This document shows positions 1 to 12,900 of a DNA stretch of 64,000 bases, in pieces. Each line of letters begins with the position of its first letter. Within the stretch, counting starts at the first letter, position 1. Location: positions 5,608,930 through 5,672,929 of the forward strand of contig CM065325.1 in the NCBI GenBank assembly GCA_033032175.1. Reading direction: 5' to 3'. Source of the stretch: Saturnia japonica (Eukaryota > Arthropoda > Insecta > Lepidoptera > Saturniidae). The notes beneath the pieces were generated by a model. That model ran no database searches. It saw only the letters and a list, made by a program, of their open reading frames with translations, and was not told the DNA's origin. A program made the translations under genes and the position numbers.

Positions 1-1063
1 TGTTCAGGAATACCGCCATCATGTTGAGGTCAGGATCCCCTTCGGCCTTGTCCGCTACGTGGTCGTACCAGCGGTACCTCAATATTGCTGTCATCTTGTC
101 GACGATGCTCCTCAGTATCTCTGGAGATTGCAGGTATTGTGGTTTTCGCAGTCCTCGTATTGCCGCCACGGTGTTGTTGACGTTGCCTGCTAGCAAGCAT
201 ACGTCATAGGCGTTGTCACTGATCGGTGGCAGTTTCTTTATCCTGTCCAGTTCTGCCAGAACCAGTGCATCCGCTCTTCCATAACTCCGCTTCAGGGCTT
301 CCATCACTTCCTCCGGTGTGCTCTCGGAGTACAGTTGACTGCGAACTCCCTCTCTTGCTTCTCCCTTCAATGCTCTTTTTAATCTTGCCATGTTCTGTGT
401 GGCAGAGAAGAGCGGAGCGGTGTCTTCGTATACAGCTTTGAAGGTCATCCATTCTCTTGTGTCACCATCGAACAGTGGTAGTTGGTGCACGTAGTCTGGC
501 TGCGGCGCCTGGCTCTGGATCTGGACTCCCCTCAATGCTTCAGTGAGGACTCTTGCAAGGCTCTGATGACTCTTCTCCATATCGGCCTTAGTATCGGGTT
601 CGCGTGCGGAAGGTGGGGGGGTCCGTATACACCCCTTCTTGGGTGCCTCCCCCTCGTGTCCCTCCTTGGAGACGCCCTCTGCAGCCTTCTGGACCCAGTC
701 CCTGACTTGGTCCACCCGGTCTATTGGCTCTTCAATAACTGAGTCTTCTTCCTCGTTGTCCACTTGGATGAGTTCCAGTCGTAGCCTGGCAGCTGTCGTG
801 GCTGCTTGTGCCTCTCGCAGCTCCTTATCGGCCAGCTCGGCGCGGGCTTCTAGCTCCTTCCGTCTTCTTGAAGACCTGATGGATGCAGGACGGTTCTTCT
901 TCACCGTTGGTGCATCCTGGTCTTCCCTTGAAGCTGTTTCCCGCGTCGTGCCGGTGACGGTGGTCTCGTACGAAGTAACTTCTGTGGTCTCTGTGCTGCT
1001 CTCTTGTGCAACCTCAAGCGGCTGCTCCCTCGGAGAGCCCCTCTGGCTCCTGGTGACTGGCAT
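1..1063 (-). CDS. BEL/Pao retrotransposon Gag N-terminal part, left copy, cut by window edge
   Basis: This is an open frame from an ATG at 1063 leftward to base 1, identical to the first 354 codons of the frame at 20467-18209. It encodes the Ser/Thr- and Arg-rich N terminus, an acidic, helical segment (about residues 65-130) and most of the DUF1759-like Gag region. The zinc knuckles and protease seen in the other copy would lie left of the window. Whether this copy continues into reverse transcriptase cannot be seen. It lies in antisense orientation upstream of the sip3 3' exons and probably within a sip3 intron. Confidence 0.85.
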   Translation of the reverse strand, partial: MPVTRSQRGSPREQPLEVAQESSTETTEVTSYETTVTGTTRETASREDQDAPTVKKNRPASIRSSRRRKELEARAELADKELREAQAATTAARLRLELIQVDNEEEDSVIEEPIDRVDQVRDWVQKAAEGVSKEGHEGEAPKKGCIRTPPPSAREPDTKADMEKSHQSLARVLTEALRGVQIQSQAPQPDYVHQLPLFDGDTREWMTFKAVYEDTAPLFSATQNMARLKRALKGEAREGVRSQLYSESTPEEVMEALKRSYGRADALVLAELDRIKKLPPISDNAYDVCLLAGNVNNTVAAIRGLRKPQYLQSPEILRSIVDKMTAILRYRWYDHVADKAEGDPDLNMMAVFLN

Positions 1064-2660
1064 CCCGTATAGGTATCGAGGATCCGGCTCGAAGGACCAA
1101 CTGTTGGGTACGCGTCACTTCCCCTCTGCGTGAGGGGGGGGGGGGGTGACGTTTCCCCGGTTTGGACGGGCGTTTTGTTGCGCCGGATGCCCGTCTCGTA
1201 GATACCGTACGGATGCCAGTGGGCGGCGTGATGTTAGTGGTGAGGGGGTCCGGGGGGTGCAATAATGCACGACCGCTTGAGGTGCCGGGTCTTCAATGAA
1301 ACTCGATATCTTGTTGTTGATTGTTCGCAGGACGACCAAAGCTTTCTTCTTGTAGTTACTCGTTGTTTGTACTTGTAGACTCGTTGAATTACACCGTGCC
1401 CAATACGGCCCTTCTTCGAGCTTAAGTGGTTCGAGCAATGACCGTAAAGAGAGCCCCGTTTTATTTCGTGTTTTAACTTTACTTTTCGCTTTGGTTGCCC
1501 TGTTAAACTCTTTATATTTCTCTCATTATATATCCTATGTACACATGTTATATATCAAAATGTTCCTCTTTGAATTATCTATCCATTACATATTCACTTA
1601 TAATATACATTACGTATACATTCCGTACATAAGCCAAAAACAATGTAATTTACGGGCGACATCACTATTTTCTGCTCGTAAAATCTCTATAACATTTGAT
1701 ATACTTAATCTATTGGCTTACTTTATATGTTAATCTATTCTATATTAGCTATATTTTCACATATGTGACACACAATACATAATCGTTTATATACATCTTA
1801 ACATACAACATGCAACTTGTAATGTAGCGTATTCGCTTACATTTTTCTATAATATTGTCAATATTAATCTATTTTATTGTAACACATAATATATAACACG
1901 TCAATATAATAATAACACAAAATACCCTAACCTAAGACACGAAAAACAACTGTTCTGTCGCCAACACAAGTCATAACATATTATTATGAATGAAGGTCCA
2001 CAGTATTTATACTGATAAATATACGTAATATTTATTCTGTTTTCTTGTTACGAAGTTCGTAGTAACGTTCTTGATGTAGCTGCTTGTTTTTCGCTTGTTG
2101 ACTTGTTTTCAGTGTTGTACTCGTACAGCCGTTAAAAGTTGCACTGCCGTTTTAAAACTTGAACTGCCTGTTTGAACGAACAAGTATTCTTCGCGCACAT
2201 TGCTGTGCGGGGAAATCGCTTCAGGGCTAAGCCCTCTGTCGGTAGCTGTCTGCTCCGCCCGCTAATACGGTCGTGTCTCTGTATTGATGCCTTTGAATTC
2301 TACTCTTTTCTCGCGCTTTCCAATCCGGTGTGGGTGCTCGGACGAGTTGGCGCGCTTGAGGCTTCATGATCTTCCTCTTTCATCGAGGGTATGGGTTTTC
2401 TGGTGGCCTGGTGTGCAGCGGCGCTATGTTTCGGAGGTGTACATGTGTCGACATGTTCGTTTTTCGGAACATGCGAGTTGATAGGCTGCTTATGAAGTCG
2501 TCCAGGTTGTCTATCCGTAGATCGCGTTGGATAGTCGAGTTCCTCAATAGCGTGGAGCCCCGACGATCATTCTCAGCGTGTAGTTTTGCTGGGTTATTAA
2601 TCGGCGCTTCAAATATTCTGCTGCGCAACCGAATCATGCAGGGGCAGCGTATGTGAGGCG
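1064..2660 (-). other. Probable leader and LTR region of the BEL/Pao element
   Basis: This is the stretch upstream of the gag start on the minus strand. Bases 1064-1440 are GC-rich and include the 13-G run; 1441-2110 are very AT-rich; 2111-2660 are mixed. A possible primer-binding site on the minus strand is TGGCGACAGAACAG at 1950-1963, starting with TGG as expected for pairing to a tRNA CCA end. No second LTR is available for comparison, so the LTR limits are not defined. No credible gene is seen here. Confidence 0.35.
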
Positions 2661-2676
2661 CGATCCTTCATAGGCT

Positions 2677-3540
2677 TTATATAAGCCTAGTTTCGTGCGG
2701 AGCGGCAGCCTCGAGGTGAACACGCAGCACTCTCCTTGCGAAGCCGGCTTTTGCAACTACGCTCTCTACATGGGTCTTAAAAGTAAGTCTTCGGTCAATT
2801 GTGGCCCCCAGGTACTTGACCTCCCTCCTCCACGGTAAGGTCTCTCTCTGTAGCGTCAATGGAGGTATTGTGTGGCTAGAGCGCCCTAGTAAAAATGCCT
2901 GGGTCTTGTCCACGTTTACGGTCAGCCGCCACTTCGCTAACCAGTCGTGCAGAGCATCCAGGGATGGTTGTAGTAGGGTTGCGGCTCTCTTTTTATTCAT
3001 TAAAGTAGCCCAGTAGGCGGTGTCATCTGCAAAGAGGGCGAGCTCTGCTTTACCGATCGCCGGCACTTCATTGGTGTAGAGAGCATAGAGCAGCAGGGAC
3101 AGGCAACTGTTCTGCGGTACTCTTGCTGGCACCAGTATCTCCCTTGACAGGTGGGTTTCCACCGAAACTCTCACCCGGCGATCTTCTAGAAATGACTATG
3201 TAATTGTAAAAAGTTGCTATGTTATCGTAGTGGCTGTAGATATGTAACTTGTATAGAAGTCCATCATGCCACACCCTATCCAGCGCCTTCTCTGTGTCCT
3301 AGAATACCGCAGCGATATGCTCCTTTTTGTTGTGGCTTGTTACTAGGGTGTGGATTGCTCGCGTGAGTTGTAGGGTTGTGGAATGCCCCTCTCTGAACCC
3401 GAATCGTTCCGGCCTGAGTGTCACATGTGCCTTCAGTACGTTAAGCACCAGACGCTCAAAGACCTTCGACAGTGAGTTTAGAAGAGGTATCGGTCGATGG
3501 CAGTCTGGCCGTCCTAGGTCCTTGCAAGGTTAGGATATCA
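2677..3540 (-). pseudogene. LINE reverse transcriptase fragment, left copy
   Basis: A 165-codon open stretch (3174-2677) contains the RT catalytic motif FADDTAYW. It is followed by the palm/thumb segment with LAKWRLTVNVDKTQAF and the conserved VKYLGATIDRRLTFKTHV, typical of Jockey/R1-type LINEs. Upstream, in other frames up to about 3540, an RPISLL-like fingers motif and a GFREGHST-like motif can be read. At least two frameshifts separate these pieces, so no complete enzyme is encoded. Confidence 0.8.
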
Positions 3541-4669
3541 TCGCTATGTGTACAATTTTCCAGATCCGTGGAAAGTGACCCTAGCGCAGTATATCGTATT
3601 TATTGTCTTTAGTTGTAGAGTCGCGCAACCGCCGTGAAAGTCTTAACAGGTTACGCAACATCGCATTGGTAATGCGAACCGCGCCCGGGGCTTTCTTTGG
3701 CTTTAACGTTGTAAATTCGCGCTGCACCATGCGCGGACTTACCTAGAGGATTTTTTCCCCGCTGCTAGATTTTATTCTGCACTCCTCTAGGTGTCTTTCG
3801 ACCTCATTTATATGGCTGCTATTTGTTGGCGGATTTAAGACGCACTGCCTTTCCAGATGCACCGCGACTATCTCCGCGCGATCTTCTGGGAGGAATTTCG
3901 GCATATTATCATCCCCTTTCAGGGGGTGGCGTGTGATTCGATAGTTGTTTTAAATTTGAAAGTAATATGGTATGTGCACGGTTCTACTCACCTTGGGCTG
4001 TCGCAAGACGGGTCTTGTGTCCCAGGACGTGGCTTCGCTCCAGAGATGTGTTTTTTCCACACACGACACAATTTTATAATAGTTTATTATGTGTTTTAGA
4101 ATATTTGCGTGCGCGAGCGATTCAGTTATCGCAACAGCTTCTCACCGACTCGCAGATGGCGCTAGGTGCGTCACATACCCGGGTAAGCCCGTGTTGCCAT
4201 TTATGAAAACCCAACAGGTGGGCTTTCCTGTTTGTTATATCTAGTGCTCGACACAGGCGATGCACCGAAGGTATGCGTTCTCCTATGTTTATTATATGGA
4301 TTTCCCACCGGTTAGACTGCATGGTCATCTAATACGACCTTAACACGCGTTATTAACGAGTTGTGGCGGGCTTTCATTCTCGGGCAACGGGTATTCTGTC
4401 ATTCTCTTCTTAGTGCTTTCTTTTCCTTAATGAGATCCTCGATCCAGCGGGGCAGGGACCCGAGTCTGCCTCCCGCCGGAGCAATGTAGGAAGTTTTTGT
4501 GAAAGCATCTTGAATACATAGGGTAGTATCTGCCGTCATTGCAATCACGTCCTCTCGCGTAGACATTTGCAGCGAGGGGGTCGTATTCCTGAGTTGTTCC
4601 CTGTATTCTCCCCAGTCGACTATTCGTCGCGGCGCGGGAAGGCCGATCCGCGCTGGGGTGCGGTAAAAC

Positions 4670-5200
4670 TCAAGGAGAACGGGTCTGTGATCCGACGGTA
4701 GGTCCGGTAAGACAGTCTAGTGCGGCGGGGTTGCTATTCCCCTGAAGAAAACGATGTCCAGGACTTCTTGAGATGCCTTGAGAGTGGTGCGTAGGCTGGT
4801 CCGGGCTGGCTATCTCATAGTCCTTTACAGTGGAGTGGGCGTATATTCGCCTTCCAAGCGGCGACGTCCTTGATGCATTCCACTGCGTGTTCTTCAAGTT
4901 ACAGTCGCCCGAAAGAACGTCGCGTAATAACAAGTTTTCCAGGTCGCTTTCTAGCGTTCTACTGTTACAATGTGGTAGTCTGTATATTGCATAGAGTTGT
5001 GTATTGATTCCCGCTATGCTCTCCAGGACCCCAAGCGCATAGAGAAACTGGTACTCCATATACGGGATGCCCTGGTGAACGACGTTCTTTTTTATAAGTA
5101 CAGCTAGGCCTCTGTAGGGGTTGCCCGCTTCGTTAACTTAACATTTAGTATATGTGTTGTAGCCCGGGATCTTGAAGTAATTTTTGATCTTTAGGCACGT
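4670..5200 (-). pseudogene. LINE endonuclease (EEP fold) fragment, left copy
   Basis: The open stretch 5059-4670 contains GDCNLKNTQWNASRTSPLG, corresponding to the GDFNAKH..W.S..T...G signature of Jockey-type endonucleases, with Phe replaced by Cys. Upstream to about 5200 an in-frame RGLAVLIKKN-like motif is readable. The catalytic region is shortened by a frameshift after the signature. The protein is expected to be inactive. Confidence 0.75.
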
Positions 5201-5335
5201 CTCCGAAACCAACATGATGTCGACCTGTTGGCTATGTAAAAAGTGTATCAAGAGTTTCTTCTTTTTGGTTAGCGACTCGGCGTTCCAATGTACCTCTCTG
5301 AAAGGTTTATCAACCGTCTAGATGGTAAGTGTTAG

Positions 5336-6000
5336 TCACACCTCGCAGAGCGGCTTCCTGGGCCCCCCGACTGTTAACACAGCAAGGATTGCCTCCTGGA
5401 AGGTCTCAAAGCCCTGCATAGCCTCTCCAATCATTGGCGAATGCTGCGGTTGTGTATTAGTTGTTTTTGAACCGTTCTTTGTTTGAGCCGTTCCTCCCTG
5501 GTTTCTATTTCTTCGTCGACGTTTAGGCTTGGGCCGGGCCCCGCCTCCTTGCTCCACCGAATTGGCGAATTGCGCACCGAAGAGGCGCCAGGCCTCGACT
5601 TTGATGCAACGCATTAATAGCAGCTCCTCCACTTGGTATATGGCTGACATTGTTTCCTTGTCCCGTTTTATTGCAGCATAGAATACGACTCCTGGGCGTC
5701 CCCCACGCGTCCTGATATTTTTGACGTACTCTGGCTCAAATCCCTACTCCACCAGGGCTTTTATTTCTTCAACGTCGATGTCCGACGGCATTCCTCGTAT
5801 GGCGATTTTAAGACATATTTCTTCTGGGAGCGAGTAAGAGAACCATGAAATCTGCTTTATCTTACTTAACTCGGTTAGGTAATGTTGTACTGCTCGGTAT
5901 TCACGCTCGTCCTCGGGCACAAAGCGGACCCCCTCCCCAAAGGGTCTTGTATTTGGTGCCCGCCCGAGTTGGCTAGCAATTTGAGTAAAATGAGTATACT
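5336..6000 (-). pseudogene. LINE ORF1 (gag-like, PRE_C2HC) fragment, left copy
   Basis: An open stretch from 5650 to 5336 carries a strongly basic linker (KPKRRRRNRNQ). Just upstream on the minus strand, in a frame with a stop, the sequence reads as a PRE_C2HC-like domain (LKIAIRGMPSDIDVEEIK then GFEPEYVKNIRTR). This domain is typical of the nucleic-acid-binding ORF1 of Jockey-clade elements in insects. The C2HC knuckles that normally follow are not preserved. Confidence 0.65.
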
Positions 6001-6330
6001 ATTGTGGTAGCTTTTCCACAACTTGTGGAGGATATTTTCTCTCTGTCCTGTTCAATACAGAAATATCTGTGGAAAGATCTCGGTTTATATTAGGCTGGCC
6101 AGTGTAATTACTTCGCGCTCGTAATCATCCACTGACGTAGACGAGGTAGATGGCACTACTCGAGATGCTACAAGTTGTTGCGAGGCTTGACTTGTGGTGT
6201 GAGGGGGGAAATTCCTTTCCCGTGCGTAGCTTCTAATTTTAGCCGTGGCGCTGTCGTCGCTGTACGCGGCGAGTTGCGGCCCGGCGCTCTGATTGGCTAC
6301 TTCGATTTTTCCACGTAAAAAAAAAGATAG

Positions 6331-7249
6331 AAAGAAGAAAGAAAAAGTTATTTATCCATCACATAACACATCAAAAATAAAAATTATAAAAATATAAAAT
6401 CAACAAAAAAAAAAAATTACAATAATAATAATTAGTAACATGCTGTGCGGGTATAATCAGGTCCCAGTCTCAGCATAATTGCTAAACTGAATCAGTGCAG
6501 CGCTGGTATTCTGACTAGGCCACATCAACATACATCATGGACAATAATAAAATAAAAATAAAAACAAATAGTAAATTAAAAAAAAATCTTTACATATAAA
6601 ATGCTTTGTCCTGAATGACGACGGATCAACGCACAGATTAAACCGCTGATCGTAGAGACCTGAAACTTGGAGGGTGTGTTGTTTGTATGACGTAGGCATC
6701 CGATAAGAAAGGATTTTCCGAAATTTACCCTTAAGGCGGTGAAAAAGGGGGGCAAAATTTGTATGGGACAACGTGATTCCTTGGTCCAATCTACTTCCAA
6801 TTTTGCATAAACCTTTTTTAACAGAATTGATGGAAGACGAGTTTCGTATTTTATTGAAATTTAACTAACTAACTAACTAACGGGGTTAAAAAGGATTAGA
6901 AAGTTATTTTGGCGGTTATTTGAATACTTCTTACTGCTTTCGATTTAAATTACATTTTATTTTGACACATGTTTGAAAACTCAATCCGATTTTATTCAAA
7001 AAAGCTTGAACTCACTTAAAAACATAAGCAAATACTCTTTATAATTGGAATGTCTCGAATGTCACCGTACTATATTAGTGCCTCATTTGTAGGTTTCTAA
7101 GCTTAAAGAAGTTATGCACTTTTAGGACACGGACTCATAGGGACGTAGAGTTCGAAATTTGAAATGGTAAGGACTAGAACATTTTGGTTATAAATTATAC
7201 AAATCATTCCATATTTTAAAAAAACATTTAAAATAATGTATACTAATAC
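6331..7249. repeat. AT-rich stretch with an interspersed repeat at 6535-6800 and an AACT microsatellite
   Basis: On the minus strand, 6800-6535 matches a pattern common in lepidopteran repeats: a TCCCATACAAATTTTGCCCC-like segment, then 'GATGCCTACGTCATA', then 'TGTGCGTTGATC'. A short AACT tandem run sits at about 6863-6880. The rest is AT-rich with poly(A) tracts. No gene is recognised. Confidence 0.5.
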
Positions 7250-7992
7250 TAATCCATACTAATATTATATATGCGAAAGTAACTCTGTCTGTCTGTTACG
7301 TTTTCACGCCTAGACCGCTGAACCAACTTTGATGAATTTTGGTATGGAGATAGATTGGACCTTGGGAAAGCACATAGGGTACTTTTTGTAGCAAAAATAA
7401 AACTTTAAGAGTAGAAGATAGGGGATGAAAGCTTCTATAAACAAAATATGGGAACACCAAATGCGGTTTTATAATGACAACGGCTGCCATACCAACCAGT
7501 TTGTTGATTGTCATTCTGGTTTGTTGATATATTGACATTGTTATACTTAATAAAAAATGTATTGTATTTCTAATAACTGCCTATTAAATGATTTATTTTA
7601 TGATAGAAATATGACGTGCGTTGTCAATCGCAGCTCGCGAGAGTTTTTATATTATATTCATGTCTATTGTAAATTTTCTGGATTATATACAGTTTTGCTA
7701 TAAGTGAATTATTTCATTGTCTATTCCACATACTGTGAAAATAAAACTTGGGTGAAAGTTTGTTTGAAGAACCCGTCATGTCTCAAATTAGGGATATTCA
7801 TATTTATGCTTTTTGTAAGAAAGAAATAAAAAGAATTATTTGATGAATATTGTACACGGGAAATACACGCCATTCCTCAATTTATACAGCATATGAATTG
7901 TCATCAATATGGGTAAAAATAAAGTTACGGGATGTAAATAAATACTGCGTAACTATAAACGCGTGCGGAGCCGCGGGCACACCGCAACTAAC
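7250..7992 (+). mobile_element. Helitron-like / GAGCCGCGGG-ended lepidopteran repeat, left copy
   Basis: It begins with the TGCGAAAGTAACTCTGTCTG segment and the 'CCGCTGAACCAACTTTGATG' segment and ends with 'GTGCGGAGCCGCGGGCACAC'. Its last ~140 bases are clearly related to 62600-62752, with an estimated 80-90% match by eye. Shorter relatives of the end occur at 9818-9856, 54065-54112, 58262-58302 and 63062-63098. This end is a hallmark of a very abundant lepidopteran family, often called Lep1 and assigned to Helitrons. The class assignment is from memory of the family, not proven here. Confidence 0.55.
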
Positions 7993-8080
7993 AGTTTACA
8001 ACAAATTAATTCGACAAAGAGCAATTAAAACTGTGTGAGAGAGAGAGCGAGAGTGAGGGGTTCACACCTTTAAGATCACG

Positions 8081-8395
8081 CTAAGCTACAATACTGGTCA
8101 TGTAACAAAAGTTTTTTAAGCGTTGCTCTAAAGATTCGGACTGTTTTAAAGCACGAAGTGGAGGCGTTAAATCATTCCAGCATCGTGAAGCCGCAAACTT
8201 AAATGAACCTTGGAAAACTATGGATCTGTGCTTCGGAGTAATAAGCACAAAGCTACTGGTTCTTCTCGAGAATCTATGTTGAGACTCTGCCCAAACCAAC
8301 TTCAAGTATAAATAATTCGGTTTTTGCTTCTTAATTACTCCGAACAAAAGTACTCCAAGATGCAGCCTCCTACGCGCCTTAATTTTTAACAAATT
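8081..8395 (-). pseudogene. LINE C-terminal fragment, left copy
   Basis: A 103-codon open stretch ends in the pattern SSFVLITPKHRS..FQGSFKFAASRCWNDLTPPLRALKQSESLEQRLKNF (read as separate pieces). This matches the C-terminal tail after the RT domain in CR1/Jockey-type LINEs: a short hydrophobic stretch, a conserved 'W N L P' turn and a final helix. There is no RT domain next to it, so it is a 5'-truncated insertion. A GA-rich microsatellite (8034-8055) lies beside its 3' end. Confidence 0.6.
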
Positions 8396-8403
8396 AGAGG
8401 AAT

Positions 8404-9817
8404 TTAAATAAGAAGTAATATGTGAACGTGATGGAACATCTAATCAGAAACGTGCAGAAGCATGTGGCGGTCCTTGTTCAGGATGTAAGGCAGTGACTCG
8501 GGAGTCCGGGTGGTTTCGCTATGTTCGTTGGTTTTCTAGTGATGTTTTGTGGCTCTGAGAAGGGCCTTTGGTTTCCTACCGTCAGGCATAGTGCCGTGGC
8601 GGCGAGTTGGATGATCAATTTAGATCGCTGAGAGCTCCGTACACGGGTCCGAACCAGGCGCTCCTTGTCCTGTTTGAGTGTTCCCACGGTATCTTTAACG
8701 TCGCCCTGTGCCTCGTAGTTATATGTTGGGGAGCGACGCTGCGGAGTATCTCTCAGCCAATGACCAACGCCGTTGCGTGCGCGCGTTCTCGACAGTATGA
8801 GTCATCATGCCAGTTGTTAATTTTTAATCCTTACAATTATCAAAATCTTTATTAATATACCTTACAACTAGCATATTTTACTTATTCCTATCAAAAAAAA
8901 AAAAACAAAAAATCAACAAATTACCTATTACTACAATTATATCTTATTCCTAAAATGCAGTACATATATAACCTAACTTATACACTACGAACATATTTCT
9001 ATTTCGGAGGCTCGCTGTCCGCAACACATACCATACAAGATGTATAGATAAAAGATTCTTTAAGTAATTTGCGGATTACATTTATATACTTTAAATTATT
9101 ATTATTAACTAGCCTGCTATAAGGTAATAAGTAATTACATAAATTGTAATTTAAATTTCGAAGAGCATTAAATCTAAAATTATGTCCATTGCGTTCACTA
9201 AAGGCCGTTTTCAATAACATATCTGAGTTTAATATCCCCGATGAGCACATGTTTGTAATAAGTACTACCTTTAACTTAAGACAGATATCGGATCTTATCT
9301 ATCCAAGCTATAGGATATGGATATATATTAGGTAGATACAAAAAAAATCCATTGATAGGTTATTAAAATTTAAAAAAAAAGTTATATTTGTCTATCTTTA
9401 GTAACTGAAACAACGGATGAATAGGTTATTAAACACGGCCGTTACTCTATTGTCGGCTTTATTTCGTTTATTTATTGTTTATCCTAAATCGGTTATATAC
9501 AACGTGTAGACATAACACCCGTCTGGTGGGAGGATCCTGCCTTTTAATGTGGAGGTGGTAATAATGGCCCCCACAAATGTAATTCACTTCACCTAACTGT
9601 GAAAGGAGTTCAAGAACATTGGTGAACACTGAAGTAACGCACCGAAGTCCACCATACTTACATCCCTATCTATTAACTATATAAATAAAATGATTGAGGT
9701 TTGCGCATCACGCAAAAACTACTGCATAGATTTTGATAAAAAAATTATTGATTTACTCCATAGATACTTCGTCCTTATCAAAACGAGAAAAGAACACGAT
9801 ATCTTCTTATACAATAG
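8404..9817. other. Unassigned intronic stretch, repeat-like
   Basis: Bases 8490-8800 are unusually GC-rich for the region and may be the 5' end of a mobile element. The 1-base T-run difference between the duplicate copies lies here (8572-8574 against 27976-27979). The rest is AT-rich, with short A runs. I recognise no exon. Bases 9818-9856 are a GAGCCGCGGG-type repeat end. Confidence 0.5.
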
Positions 9818-9920
9818 TTCTGTAGCCCACGCGAGCGGATCCACGGAAACAGTTAGTTTAATCACTAAAATAAGGCTTTTGTATAATAAAAATGTAAATA
9901 CATAAACTGCGTTGTTGCAG

Positions 9921-12900
9921 TTGCTCCGTGAGATACAAACAATGTTAGATGCGTCCGTGATACTGATGCAGCAGTACTCAACGGTTGTTGCTAATTTGCC
10001 ACAGAACAGTGCCAGTGTTGCCACGCAAACTGATATGTAAGTTGTTAAATTTTACAAGAACGCTTTGAAATTTTTTTAAAACTATTATATAATTTTATTC
10101 ATATATTAGGTCTTTACATATGAAATTGGCGTTTTATATGGAAAAAGTAAAACGAAAAAAAATATTATGAAATTATAGATTTCATCAATCAAAGTATGTA
10201 CCATTATTGTCTATGCACTCTCTCCATTTTATAGGTAGTTCATTGATTTCTATTGCTGAAAAAATTATGGGAGCGAGAATCAATAAAATCTTTGAAGGCG
10301 GTTTGAACAGTCTCATCCAAATTGAAATTTTTTCCTTGTAAGAAATTGTCCGAATTCCGAAAAAAAGTAATTTGTTGAGCAAGGTACGGAGAGTATGGTG
10401 TATGTAGGAGACATTCCTATCGTGGTTCCCCTAATTTAGCGACCGTCTGTCGAGAAGTATGGGGTCTTGTCCTGAAGCAGCAGGGGCTGGAGAGATTGAC
10501 CAGTCTCGGTTGATTAATGTCTAGCTTTTCCATCATGGTTTGTAATTGTAGACAATACACATCTGCATTTATCTTCTAGCCCGATCTTAGGAAGCTGTAG
10601 TGTATGACACCAGCACTGGTCCACCAAACACTCGCCAGTACCCTTTTCTGAGTCAACTTTCACTTGGGACAGGATTTGGCCGGTTGGTTTCCCTGGGTTC
10701 AACCACTGTAATGAGCGTTTTTGTAAGCACTGTAATTGTCGTAAAGGATCCATTTTTCGTCACAAGTATCAATACGATTCAAAATTCTCTTGTTACTGTG
10801 ACGGTTGAGTAACGTAACGCAGCACTCAGTGCGTCTTTGTTGGTGTTCTTCAGTGTCTTTGTTGGTGTTCTTCAGTCAATTCATGCGGTACCTACCCATT
10901 TCTCGAGCTGTTTCACTTTTTCAATTTGATTCAAGTAAAATTATTTTATAACTCACACTGTAGCCGGCCGCTAACTCTGACGTGGTTTGCGATGGAAACG
11001 CTTTCACGATCACCTTTAATTCTTCATTATCAACTAGGGTCTCCGGTCGTCCACGGGGTTTATTTCGTAGGACAATATTTCCAGAAAGAAACGTTGGAAC
11101 CAAAAACGTGCCGTGCTTTCTTTTACAGTAGCTTCCCCATACACATCATTAATCCTTCAAGCTGCTTCTGCAGCGCTAATGCCACGTTGGAACTCATATT
11201 CCTAATTAGCGCGATATTTTAAGTTTTTCCATTTTGCGAAAAGAATGATGTCAAAGAAAACAGATGAATGACTAAATTCGAAACACAAATACACAAGCCT
11301 AAATTTGAATTTAGAATTCCTAACCGGACGCCTGATATTTGATACTTTCAGATCAAAATGGCCATTCAACAAACCACCAATTTCATATGTAAGGATAATA
11401 TTAAAAAAGGAACACTTGATTTTTTTGTTACAATTATTATCAATTTAACTGTCTATAATTTGTCTACTTTTATGTTACAAATGCTGTACATATAAATACG
11501 TAAAGTTTATATTATAAAGCCTCTCCATAACCGAGGTCATGCAAAATTTCCTCATTTTAGACCATGATATGACTTTGGACGTAAATTTATTAAAGATTGG
11601 TACTTAATTGTTTGAAAAATTATTAAAATGTGAAGATAGTTTGTCTGCTTCTTGAGAAATTTCATGATTCTATGTCAACTGGAAGTGTACCCTATAGGTT
11701 TTAATTCCCTTTGTAATGGTTAAAAGATACGACATAAACAACCTTATCTTTTGATTGCGTTGACTTAGAAATTTGATTTTTTCGCAGCTACAAGAGATTG
11801 CAGACCTGTGTTTTTATTATATTAATTTCAACTTGATACCTCCCCTCCACACACTCCTGAGAAAAAGGGTCTTGACAGACAGACAGACAAACGATCGGAC
11901 AATGAAGTGTTAATAAAATGTGTTATAGGAATAAGGGATTATTTTTTTCATTTTGAGGTATGGAACCCTAATTAGTTTCAACGTCAGTTTTGCTTTTATC
12001 GTCACGCAGTTACAGTTCTTAGTGTAGAAATCTTCTATTCAGGCATATTAAATTGTGCAATATCAATAAAAGTTTTCTGTGTTTACAGTCATACAAACAG
12101 TTTGTCAGAGTCTAATGTTAATTCTGAGCCCGTCATAGTGCCAACAACTTCATCCATCAAGCAATCTTTGTCTATGCCATCCACCAGCAAAGCCAGTGTT
12201 AATGAAGAAGTTAAACCTGAATCAAGTAATTCCACTGTTCTAGATACAAACAGGTATGTATTTAATAAGATTGTTTCTAAATGTTTTTATAATTGTTATA
12301 GGTTTAGCGTTGTGGCCAAATCTCAACTGATCTTAAGTAACAATGTGGCCCAAGATGGTAGCGTGATAAGTCTAGTGTGGAGGGAAGTGCCTTTAACTGC
12401 AGCTGCCGGAACACACCTATTGTTTTTTGGCGACAGATTGTCAACTTGAAGCTAGCAGGCGGGCATTGGAAAAAGCTCTATAACCATGCTATGGTTTCAT
12501 CACGATGTTTTTCTTCACCATAAGCTCAGGCTCATGCAGGGATTCGAACTCACGTCGATTGACGCGAAGTCCGTACACGCTGCCAGCTAAGCCATGATTG
12601 CTTCAAATGTAACTCATTAAATACCGTTATATAAATTGTTATTACCTTTTCGTTAACGTATTAATTCATTATTTTTTAATCAATTAATTTGCGGAATTCA
12701 TTTACGTCACATGCCACATACATTAGATTCGTATTAGGGGCATTCCACGTGATGCAACTTGATGTTTCCGATTTTAGTAGTTTTTGATTATGTTATTCCT
12801 ATATTTATGCCCTCAGCCTAGATACAATACATTTTACAGTATATAGCCTAAAAATTATAATAAAATAAGTTATATATTTTATTATAAGTTTTTTTAAACA

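Larger units (their letters stand above)
2661..6330 (-). mobile_element. Decayed Jockey-like non-LTR retrotransposon (LINE), left copy
   Basis: Read on the minus strand, the order is an ORF1 with a PRE_C2HC-type domain (about 6000-5336), an apurinic-like endonuclease (about 5200-4670) and a reverse transcriptase (about 3540-2677), the standard Jockey-clade layout. All parts are interrupted by stops and frameshifts, so the element is dead. No clear 3' poly(A) was found at the left end, so the 3' end may be truncated. It is directly adjacent to the BEL/Pao leader. Confidence 0.8.

Noticed and set aside
639..1133. Long plus-strand open stretch opposite the gag start (and its duplicate at 20043-20537)
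   Set aside because: It is Ser/Thr/Val-rich and is the reverse-strand shadow of the gag frame. No start context or domain supports it.
4141..4330. Possible small gene or RNA between LINE parts
   Set aside because: The region lies between endonuclease and RT of the same decayed LINE. Open stretches there are debris.
12541..12560. tRNA gene suggested by the GTTCGAATCC box
   Set aside because: The cloverleaf cannot be completed and the same block recurs with a SINE body elsewhere, so it is a tRNA-derived SINE.
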